A stretch of 64,000 nt of DNA from Beijerinckia sp. 28-YEA-48. GTDB taxonomy: Bacteria; Pseudomonadota; Alphaproteobacteria; Rhizobiales; Beijerinckiaceae. The notes beneath the pieces were generated by a model, which had not been told where the DNA came from, did no database searches, and saw only the letters and a program-made list of their open reading frames with translations. How positions within the stretch are numbered: the first letter of the stretch is position 1; every line of letters starts with the position of its first letter. Where the stretch lies: positions 3,568,001 through 3,632,000 of the forward strand of contig NZ_FNSI01000001.1 in assembly GCF_900104955.1 (NCBI RefSeq). The letters run 5' to 3'. Position numbers and translations under genes: made by a program. Positions 58,431 to 64,000 of the stretch are shown in pieces.

Positions 58431-58464
58431 AAAATCGCGTTTCGAAAGAAACGCGATTGGCTCT
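58431..58464. repeat. Palindromic REP-like repeat, copy 3
   Basis: AATCGCGTTTC, loop GAAA, GAAACGCGATT: a perfect 11-bp stem (58433-58443 with 58448-58458), placed exactly between two convergent genes whose stops are 40 nt apart. Confidence 0.82.
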
Positions 58465-59689
58465 AAGTCTGGCCCGGCTTCAGCTTGTAGAAGATATGCG
58501 CACCGATGCGATCCATGCGCAGGAGCCGCTTCGACCAGCCGGGGCGGACGTAGTTGGCATGATAATGGGTGGCGCCACCGACGTCGGCGAGCCAGGTCTT
58601 GCCGTCGAGCACTTCCTCGGCAATGCGCTGGGCGGTCGCCCAGGATTCCGGCTCCGTGACGTGCAGCGACTTGCCTTCGCAGGCGAAGGAGAACTGGCAC
58701 GCCTTGTAGCGATGACGGTTCTGGAAGACGACGCCGCAGACCGAAGCGGGATAGAGGCCGCTGACGGCGCGGTTCAGCACCACCTGCGCCACGGCGGCCT
58801 GGCCCTCTTCGGGTTCACTGCGGGCTTCGAAATAGACCGCTTCGGCCAGGCAGCGCTGTTCCTTCTCGGAACGCGCCTGTTCGATGATGGCGGCGTAATC
58901 GGGACGCTCGTTACGGGCGATCACACTCACGCCGCCCTTTTCCGCGACGGCAACCGGCCCGCCGATCGGCACATAAACCACCTCGACCTGCGCGCCTGTC
59001 GGCACCGGCGTGGTCGAACTCAAGGCCACGGCGCGGCGCACCGCCGGCGTCGAACCATCGAGGTGCAGCGGCGTGGCGTCCGGTTGCAGCAAGGTGCGCA
59101 TCACGGAATGGGTCGGTGACGTGCCATCGGGACCATGGTCGCGATTCTGCGGGCTGTTGCTGCCAAGCGGCGCGGCCAGCACGGTGCCGACGCCAAGACC
59201 GTCTTCCGGTTGTTCGAGGCCATCAAAGGCCAGATAGCTGTCGCCGGTGATCTGCGTGCGCGCCGCGAAATTCGCCGCATCGCCCGGCTTGCGCAGTTTC
59301 GCATCGAACGAGGGCCGCAGGCCAACAACCGGATCGCCCTTGTGGCTGCGATTGGGCGTGGGGAATTGCGTCACATTGGTCTTGAGCGCCTTGCGCGGTT
59401 CGATCTCATCGGTGGCGATCAGATCTTCCTTCTCGCCAACCGTCAGGCTCGCTTCGCGCACCAGCGATGCGGCGTAGATCCGTGGCAAGGCAATCGACGT
59501 GCGCAGGCTGGAGCCGCTCGGCAGAATAAGATCGCCGGCATTGGCGCGCTGGAACGGGGTCATCGGCGCCAGTGACGAGCCGATGGAGGCATCCTGCCCG
59601 GCGTCAGCCGCCACCGTCACCGCGAGCACAAGCCCGAGACACCACGGCGCAAACGCACCCAACGCCCAACCGAAACGCGAACGGCCCAT
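58463..59689 (-). CDS. Secreted cell-wall hydrolase, SleB-type C-terminal domain
   Basis: This 408-aa protein has an N-terminal signal or anchor (FGWALGAFAPWCLGLVLAVT), a long low-complexity Pro/Ser/Thr-rich middle, and a C-terminal hydrolase_2 (SleB) domain from about 275. The probable catalytic Glu is in CLAEAVYFEARSEPEEGQ, and VLNRAVSGLYPASVCGVVFQ and THYHANYVRPGW follow. In alphaproteobacteria such proteins act as lytic transglycosylases in peptidoglycan turnover. ATG 59689 is preferred to the GTG at 59695. Confidence 0.9.
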   Translation of the reverse strand: MGRSRFGWALGAFAPWCLGLVLAVTVAADAGQDASIGSSLAPMTPFQRANAGDLILPSGSSLRTSIALPRIYAASLVREASLTVGEKEDLIATDEIEPRKALKTNVTQFPTPNRSHKGDPVVGLRPSFDAKLRKPGDAANFAARTQITGDSYLAFDGLEQPEDGLGVGTVLAAPLGSNSPQNRDHGPDGTSPTHSVMRTLLQPDATPLHLDGSTPAVRRAVALSSTTPVPTGAQVEVVYVPIGGPVAVAEKGGVSVIARNERPDYAAIIEQARSEKEQRCLAEAVYFEARSEPEEGQAAVAQVVLNRAVSGLYPASVCGVVFQNRHRYKACQFSFACEGKSLHVTEPESWATAQRIAEEVLDGKTWLADVGGATHYHANYVRPGWSKRLLRMDRIGAHIFYKLKPGQT

Positions 59690-59905
59690 ACGCACCCTGC
59701 GTAACCCGAGACACCGAAAGAACGGTGCAAAAAGAGGTCATTCTGCCGCGAAAGCGATGTGAACCCGCGATCCTGCGGCGGCTTCAAAAAGTTATCACTC
59801 ATTAGGCTTGCCGGCTTATTACTGGTCGGCATCGCGTCCTGTTTCAAATCGAAGCAAAATGATTAAGCTCGCGGTAACCAAATCCGATCGGCAGGGGGAA
59901 TCATC

Positions 59906-60298
59906 ATGAGCATGCTTATCACCGGCTTCTATGCCGGCATTCTCGGCCTCATCATGCTGGCCCTCATCGCCAATGTCGGCCGGCTGCGCGGCAAGACAGG
60001 CGTGGCGCTGGGCAATGCTGGTGGCGACCGCGATCTCCTCGTCGCCGACCGCCGCCATATGAACTTCATCGAGAACGTGCCGCTGGCTTTGCTGCTGCTG
60101 GCGATCATCGAAGCCAATGGCGCACCGCACCTGTGGGTGCATATTCTCGGCGTGGTGCTGGTCCTGTCACGGCTGATCCATCCCTTCGGGCTCAATCCGG
60201 ATTCGATGCGCAGCCTCTGCCGCGCCATCGGCGCCGGCGGCACGATGCTTGTCACATTGGTCGCTGCGCTGATCGCGATCTGGTTGTTTGTCAGGTAG
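59906..60298 (+). CDS. MAPEG family membrane protein
   Basis: This 130-aa protein has four helices of the MAPEG (eicosanoid and glutathione metabolism) superfamily. The conserved stretch ADRRHMNFIENVPLALLLLA, with the E-N-P motif in helix 2, and LVLSRLIHPFGL in helix 3 mark the family. Bacterial members are membrane glutathione transferases or of unknown function. It stands alone. Confidence 0.88.
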   Translation: MSMLITGFYAGILGLIMLALIANVGRLRGKTGVALGNAGGDRDLLVADRRHMNFIENVPLALLLLAIIEANGAPHLWVHILGVVLVLSRLIHPFGLNPDSMRSLCRAIGAGGTMLVTLVAALIAIWLFVR

Positions 60299-60306
60299 CA
60301 ACGGCT

Positions 60307-60564
60307 TCACTTCATCGCCGCGATCGTTGCGCGCATCTGCCTGACAAGCGCACGCGCCCGCCGCCGCGTGGCGATCGCCTCGGCGCTGTATTGGCCATGC
60401 TTCAAGGCGTTCTGATTGCCGGGGGGCGGCCCGCTCGACAGGCCGCCGTGCATCCGGCAACGGCCATTGCTCATCGCTGGCGCGCGGCAGGCGGTTCCAC
60501 TGCGGGTGCGCGCGCCGCAGGCGGCGAAATGCGCCGGAAAATGACTGGGAAAATTACCTTGCAT
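60307..60564 (-). CDS. Small HGG-motif protein
   Basis: This 85-aa protein has the Cys/His pattern CGARTRSGTACRAPAMSNGR followed by CRMHGGLSSGPPPGNQNALKHG. It matches the small HGG-type zinc-finger-like domain that is frequent in rhizobial genomes and in phage-related regions. The four Cys/His positions could bind one metal ion. Its start overlaps the end of the next gene on the same strand by 11 nt, so the two are translated together. Function unknown. Confidence 0.8.
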   Translation of the reverse strand: MQGNFPSHFPAHFAACGARTRSGTACRAPAMSNGRCRMHGGLSSGPPPGNQNALKHGQYSAEAIATRRRARALVRQMRATIAAMK

Positions 60565-61162
60565 GGGGTTGTTCCTCAGAATCTCGTGACACCCCCTCCC
60601 CCGACGCGATCATGCGGGCGGCTTGTATGCGGGCAGCTTGCGACCGGGTTCCGCCGCCTAAGGGCACGGTCGAGAGCGCGTCCGGTTGTCGATGGACATG
60701 TTCCACGGTGATCTTCTGCTGGCTCTTGCCCCGGTAGCGATGGAGCGCGTCGAGCAGGGTCGAAAAGGTGCGCGATAGGCTGTTGGCCTGCGTGATCGCC
60801 TCGCGCCAGCGGTCGAAGGGATGGTTCACGTCCATGGCGCGGCGATAGGCGGCCAGGCTTGCGTTGTGCGCGGCGATCAACTGCACAGCCATCATGCCTT
60901 CCAGTTCGTCCTTGGGCGCGATGCCGATCAACCCGGCGACAACCGCCTTCTCGTGCTTCTCCGCCTCGTCGGGACTTAAACCTTCCTGCCAGAGCACCTC
61001 CATCACCTGATCGGCCAGCACTTCGGTCCACGCGTTCGAAGGCCTGTCTTCCAACGGCTTGCCGCCAGCCTGCTGCAAGAGCGCGCACACCGCCGCGCCA
61101 TCGGAAAGGGGTGAGGTTGCGGCCTGACCGCGTGGTTTCGACGTTCTTGTCACTCGATCCAA
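60554..61162 (-). CDS. Conserved hypothetical protein paired with the HGG protein, 202 aa
   Basis: I cannot name a function. The protein is mostly helical: LIGIAPKDELEGMMAVQLIA and HNASLAAYRRAM in the middle, then a conserved basic motif RYRGKSQQKITVEHVH near 145-165 that looks like a nucleic-acid or partner contact. The N-terminal and C-terminal 30 residues look disordered. TTG 61162 is chosen because GGGGAGA lies 7 nt upstream and no ATG is in frame nearby. The pair with the overlapping HGG gene is a recurrent rhizobial arrangement, from memory. A predicted LexA box lies about 80 nt upstream. Confidence 0.75.
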   Translation of the reverse strand: MDRVTRTSKPRGQAATSPLSDGAAVCALLQQAGGKPLEDRPSNAWTEVLADQVMEVLWQEGLSPDEAEKHEKAVVAGLIGIAPKDELEGMMAVQLIAAHNASLAAYRRAMDVNHPFDRWREAITQANSLSRTFSTLLDALHRYRGKSQQKITVEHVHRQPDALSTVPLGGGTRSQAARIQAARMIASGEGVSRDSEEQPHAR

Positions 61163-61242
61163 GAGCCATTCTCCCCGATACGTGCCGCGGCCCCGCCACG
61201 GTCAATCGAGTTCAAAATACGGAACAAGGTTGGCGGAATTTT

Positions 61243-61257
61243 GTTCTTGTTTTGTTC
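61243..61257. promoter_or_regulatory. Predicted LexA (SOS) box
   Basis: GTTC-TTGTTTT-GTTC matches the alphaproteobacterial LexA consensus GTTC-N7-GTTC exactly, within an AT-rich promoter-like stretch. It lies about 80 nt upstream of the TTG of the 202-aa gene on the minus strand and about 100 nt upstream of the antitoxin ATG on the plus strand, so either or both could be damage-induced. Confidence 0.6.
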
Positions 61258-61359
61258 TATTTCTCCGTTTATCTTTGGTCGTTCCGGAGCTCTTCGGCGC
61301 ATTGAGCATTGCTGATGGTACTAAGAAGTAGTAATAATTACTACCATCCGATCCCAGAG

Positions 61360-61656
61360 ATGCCCGTGTCCAACATTGAAAAACTCAGCATCGCCCTGAC
61401 GAGCGAACAGGCCGCAGCCGTCCGAGCCGCCGTCGAAACCGGTGAATATGCCACCACCAGTGAAGCGATCCGCGAAGCGGTGCGTGACTGGCAGATGAAG
61501 CGCGAGCTGCGCCAGGAAGATATCAAGCGCCTCCGGCAGTTGTGGGATGAAGGTCGAGCCAGCGGCTCGGCCGGACCGGTCGATATGGACGGGCTGCGCA
61601 AGGAAGCGCGCCAGCGCCTCGCGCAGATGAGGAAAGCCGGCGAGCATGCCGGTTAA
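61360..61656 (+). CDS. ParD-like type II antitoxin, probably orphaned
   Basis: This 98-aa ribbon-helix-helix protein ([20 protein letters not shown], then [20 protein letters not shown]) is followed by an acidic and basic C-terminal tail that would bind the toxin. ATG 61360 gives the usual length; the upstream extension in frame is not protein-like. A ParE-type gene start overlaps its end, but that toxin is cut short, so the antitoxin has no intact partner here. It may still repress its own promoter. Confidence 0.85.
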   Translation: MPVSNIEKLSIALTSEQAAAVRAAVETGEYATTSEAIREAVRDWQMKRELRQEDIKRLRQLWDEGRASGSAGPVDMDGLRKEARQRLAQMRKAGEHAG

Positions 61657-61711
61657 GGTCACCTGGACCAACTCACACTTGACACCAACTGACCGTGCGA
61701 GTGATGGCTAA
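61646..61711 (+). pseudogene. ParE-like toxin remnant
   Basis: ATG 61646 overlaps the antitoxin end by 11 nt, the usual arrangement for parDE. It encodes [21 protein letters not shown] and stops. The first eight residues fit a ParE N-terminal strand; after that the similarity is lost. The rest of the toxin (about 80 residues) is absent and the next gene starts at 61704, so a deletion has removed it. Confidence 0.55.
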
Positions 61712-62171
61712 AAGAATCCTGAACGGAAAAACCTACAACACCGAGACAGCGACCTTGGTCGCTCTCGAAGAAGTACCTCGTCACGTTTATGCCGAGACCT
61801 ATGAGTTCAACGAGCTCTATCAAAACCGCTTTGGCGCTTACTTCACCTATTCGGGAAACCACAGAGATATCGATGAAGCGGTGATCACACCGCTCACGCC
61901 GCTTGAGGCGGAACACTGGATGGAAAAATACGCCTGGGCCGAACTTATCGAAAAACATTTCGGCGAAAAGCCAGAAGCTGGAGATTCTGAAACACGCTTC
62001 ACCCTGCGCATGCCAGACTCCTTGAAGCGCAGGATAGATGAAGCCGCAAAGGCCAGTAATCAATCGGTCAATGCATGGATCATCCGCTGCATAGAGAATT
62101 GTGCAGGGCCCGCTAAGGCAGACCTCGCCATAGGCAGCATCTATGGTTTGTCCCCGAGGTCGCCGAAATGA
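61704..62171 (+). CDS. Arc-type ribbon-helix-helix protein, 155 aa
   Basis: The N-terminal 100 residues (MAKRILNGKTYNTETATLVA, YQNRFGAYFTYSGNH) form a domain that I do not recognise. The C-terminal 45 residues are an Arc-like DNA-binding fold: TRFTLRMPDSLKRRIDEAAK followed by SNQSVNAWIIRCIENC. The order suggests a regulator with a protein-binding head. It follows directly on the deleted toxin remnant, and its stop overlaps the next start (ATGA). ATG 61704 is preferred over GTG 61695. Confidence 0.75.
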   Translation: MAKRILNGKTYNTETATLVALEEVPRHVYAETYEFNELYQNRFGAYFTYSGNHRDIDEAVITPLTPLEAEHWMEKYAWAELIEKHFGEKPEAGDSETRFTLRMPDSLKRRIDEAAKASNQSVNAWIIRCIENCAGPAKADLAIGSIYGLSPRSPK

Positions 62172-62335
62172 CGGAGCCTCCAGATTTCGAATTCCATCTG
62201 GGTAAAACGCGCTGTCTCAAAGGACGAGGCTGGCGCGGGCTCATCGCTCTCGGCCTCCTGCTGGTGGGCCTCGTAGCCTGTGTGCAAGGCGCCGCACCAA
62301 TTGCTCGGCCAATCGGACGTCTAGTCGGTTTCTGA
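62168..62335 (+). CDS. Small single-helix membrane peptide, 55 aa
   Basis: ATG 62168 overlaps the previous stop by 4 nt, a sign of translational coupling. The peptide starts MTEPPDFEFHLGKTRCLKG, has one hydrophobic helix (LIALGLLLVGLVACVQG) and ends with a short basic tail ARPIGRLVGF. It has no clear signal-peptidase site. It is not a family I know; a toxin-like or accessory membrane peptide is possible but unsupported. Confidence 0.5.
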   Translation: MTEPPDFEFHLGKTRCLKGRGWRGLIALGLLLVGLVACVQGAAPIARPIGRLVGF

Positions 62336-62458
62336 GCACCGCGATGAGCCCCAGGCCTTGCAGCCATTTCGAGTTTACGCACCCGAAGCAGTGCAACTTG
62401 TGACAAGGCGACTCCCAGCGATTTAAACTCGCGAGCTATGTTCTTCGTCTTGTAGGAG

Positions 62459-62752
62459 TTATATCTCAGGATAAATTTGCACGCATGACTCGGACCGAAC
62501 GAATTTTGTTTGTTCCTCTTCGTGACATGTCATCACGATTAAATCGATGGGCCATGGTAGGTCCGACACATACGCGCGGACTTGTCGAGCTTCCGCAAGA
62601 GTGTTGCACACTACAAGAATGTCGATATCTCCGGCGATCACAGGATCGGCTAAATAAGAACCGAAAAGATACCATCTAGCGCCAGGAAATGTTTCCGATG
62701 TTTTCGCAGCGCACGCAACGATATCATCTAATGCGAGATCCTGGTGTTTCAT
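62459..62752 (-). CDS. Minimal nucleotidyltransferase (MNT-type)
   Basis: This 97-aa protein has the polymerase-beta-type nucleotidyltransferase core: GSYLADPVIAGDIDILVV supplies the GS motif and the first two metal-binding Asp residues (DID), and IDLIVM probably the third Asp. The small size matches antitoxin-like MNT domains and stand-alone NTases in defence loci. Its start overlaps the upstream gene by 4 nt (ATGA). It is the last gene of a three-gene cassette in AT-richer DNA. Confidence 0.8.
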   Translation of the reverse strand: MKHQDLALDDIVACAAKTSETFPGARWYLFGSYLADPVIAGDIDILVVCNTLAEARQVRAYVSDLPWPIDLIVMTCHEEEQTKFVRSESCVQIYPEI

Positions 62753-63396
62753 TTATTTAGGCGAGCCAGAAACTCACCGGTTTTGAAGAATTCGATTCCG
62801 TTAACTTGCGCAATACCCCAGGCTTCGTCTGTTGGACGATCTAACGGGCCGGTCAGCACAACGTCAAAGTCTCCATAACGCTCTATAGTGGCAAGAAGCT
62901 TTTCTGCAGTGAGTTCGTATGACTCAATCACAGTAACTTTTAATGATGGCAAGCCTCGCCTGGCTACTTGATAAACTCTTTCGTTTATTGGATCAAAATC
63001 CGTGACTCTTTTGTGTGATCTCAGCAGCTTCTCTAGATATAAAATATCGCGAGGTACATACATTCCTAAAATTTCAGAGCTACCTATCTCAGCGTAGAAA
63101 GAAGACATGTCACCATAAGGGATATTTGCGACTTTTAAAAAGCCCGCCGCAGTTGGATGCCACTCACCGAGTCGAGGTATATTAACGACATAGTCTATTA
63201 GAAGATCGTTGCGCACAAACTGTTCAACATGTGACAACTCAACCAGCTTGCGCGAAACCACACCAGCGTTAAAGGGTTCAAACTGCCGGCGGACGGCATG
63301 AATGACTTGCTCGCTGATCACATCTACCGCTTCGATATTAGCGTGTCCGCGTAATTTTCCGGCCAACCATTCTGTAGATTGTTGCGGCGTAGGCAC
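62749..63396 (-). CDS. Unknown protein coupled to the HNH and nucleotidyltransferase genes, 215 aa
   Basis: I do not recognise this family. There is no membrane segment. The protein has a helical N-terminus (STEWLAGKLRGHANIEAVDV), a mixed middle (LPSLKVTVIESYELTAEKLL), and the segment IERYGDFDVVLTGPLDRP toward the end, with acidic residues that could form an active or binding site. GTG 63396 overlaps the HNH stop (TAGTG) and its own stop overlaps the nucleotidyltransferase start, so all three are translated from one message in a fixed order. Confidence 0.7.
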   Translation of the reverse strand: MPTPQQSTEWLAGKLRGHANIEAVDVISEQVIHAVRRQFEPFNAGVVSRKLVELSHVEQFVRNDLLIDYVVNIPRLGEWHPTAAGFLKVANIPYGDMSSFYAEIGSSEILGMYVPRDILYLEKLLRSHKRVTDFDPINERVYQVARRGLPSLKVTVIESYELTAEKLLATIERYGDFDVVLTGPLDRPTDEAWGIAQVNGIEFFKTGEFLARLNK

Positions 63397-64000
63397 TACC
63401 TTTCTCCAACTAAAATTGTTGCCATATCGTCTGGAAAGCGGCGTTGACCGCCAGTAATTGTATCAGTTAAGTGGCGTGCTTCTAGGTCCTCCGTATGCAG
63501 ACGAAATTGTTCTAGGATTTGGCACTCATCCTCCGACAACAAGTCGCGGTTAGCATCAAGAATTGCTAGTGCTTTGCGATTGTTCGGGATGATATTCGTC
63601 CTCATTCGAACCAACCATTTAGACGCCAACTCAAGATCAGCAAGCCCTCCAATAGCTTTGTGCGGGCCACAATCTTCGAATATCGCGTGGTTTTCGGCGA
63701 GCAATGGCGTTATGAAAGCTCGCGCTTCTTGTCTAGACGCGCATCTGACCACACCAAAAATAGCTTTCAGCTTTTCGGTGTGCTCATATTTCCATTGTAC
63801 AATTAATGCATCGGGAAAGTCGGCGGGCGCCTGATCGATCATCGTATGACACGCGGTACAAAGCATGACTAGATTCTCAAAAGCGCCTTTCTCCGCCGCC
63901 GACTTTGACGCATCTGCGCGCGGCCCTCGATTTGCCGCTGCGATGATATGAGCCATTTCGGCAATATGGACGGTTTTTGAGCCCGTATCTCTGAATAACT
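63396..64000 (-). CDS. HNH endonuclease domain protein, cut by the window edge
   Basis: The frame is open to the window end, and codons upstream of the internal ATG at 63956 read RDTGSKTVHIAEMAHII, so the start lies outside. The HNH motif is complete: the first His in EMAHIIAAANRGPRA, Asn in FENLVMLCTACHT and the last His in the same stretch, with CTAC as part of a zinc knuckle. After the nuclease domain come about 130 residues, mostly helical (LADLELASKWLVRMRTNIIP). It is the first visible gene of the cassette. Confidence 0.82.
   Translation of the reverse strand, partial: LFRDTGSKTVHIAEMAHIIAAANRGPRADASKSAAEKGAFENLVMLCTACHTMIDQAPADFPDALIVQWKYEHTEKLKAIFGVVRCASRQEARAFITPLLAENHAIFEDCGPHKAIGGLADLELASKWLVRMRTNIIPNNRKALAILDANRDLLSEDECQILEQFRLHTEDLEARHLTDTITGGQRRFPDDMATILVGER

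Noticed and set aside
60576-61205. Alternative frame with ATG over the 202-aa gene
   Set aside because: Its translation is Arg/Gly/Ala-rich without structure; the TTG-started frame has a good ribosome-binding site and a coherent protein.

Overview
The window is chromosomal DNA, high in GC for most of its length, from an alphaproteobacterium, most likely of the Hyphomicrobiales (rhizobial and Beijerinckiaceae relatives). The grounds are the tandem porin_2-type porins, the rhizobial layout of the C-P lyase operon, an exact alphaproteobacterial LexA-box pattern (GTTC-N7-GTTC), and two palindromic repeat families I associate with this order. There is no rRNA, tRNA, insertion sequence or CRISPR array.

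Layout. Positions 1-6700 hold a hypothetical gene and an iron-siderophore module: FecI-type sigma factor, FecR anti-sigma regulator, an STN-containing TonB-dependent receptor whose frame breaks at a G run, and a PepSY membrane protein. Positions 7100-16373 encode a four-gene MdtABC/MuxABC-type pump: adaptor, two different RND subunits and an outer-membrane lipoprotein channel. Then come an orphan Rieske protein (16540-17220) and two tandem porins (17699-21094) with near-identical 175-bp downstream flanks ending in strong terminators.

Positions 21829-33344 are the phosphonate block. phnGHIJKL, a hexapeptide acetyltransferase, phnCDE, a DUF1045 2H phosphoesterase, phnM and phnN lie on the minus strand, and phnF diverges from phnG. 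A palindromic operator candidate lies in the phnG/phnF gap. A Pho-box-like site lies upstream of phnC, so the transporter half may respond to phosphate and the lyase half to PhnF.

Positions 33457-37854 carry a second RND pump (transporter plus lipoprotein adaptor) with three inverted repeats upstream and no local regulator. Positions 38272-60298 are mixed metabolism: a CaiB-type CoA transferase, a YfhO-like membrane protein, RibA with a degenerate RibB-like N-terminus, a RibD_C reductase, cytochrome b561, two GMC oxidoreductases, a 2-hydroxyacid dehydrogenase, a stress protein, an amidase, a transporter-SDR-aminotransferase trio, a gamma-resorcylate decarboxylase-like enzyme, an orphan peptide-type binding protein, a DUF336 protein, a SleB-type wall hydrolase and a MAPEG protein.

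From 60300 to the end the DNA looks accessory: an HGG-motif protein with a coupled partner near a predicted LexA box, an orphan antitoxin with a toxin remnant, an Arc-like protein, a 55-residue membrane peptide and, in visibly AT-richer DNA, a tightly overlapping HNH nuclease / unknown protein / minimal nucleotidyltransferase cassette that runs off the window. That cassette is the best candidate for an undescribed system.
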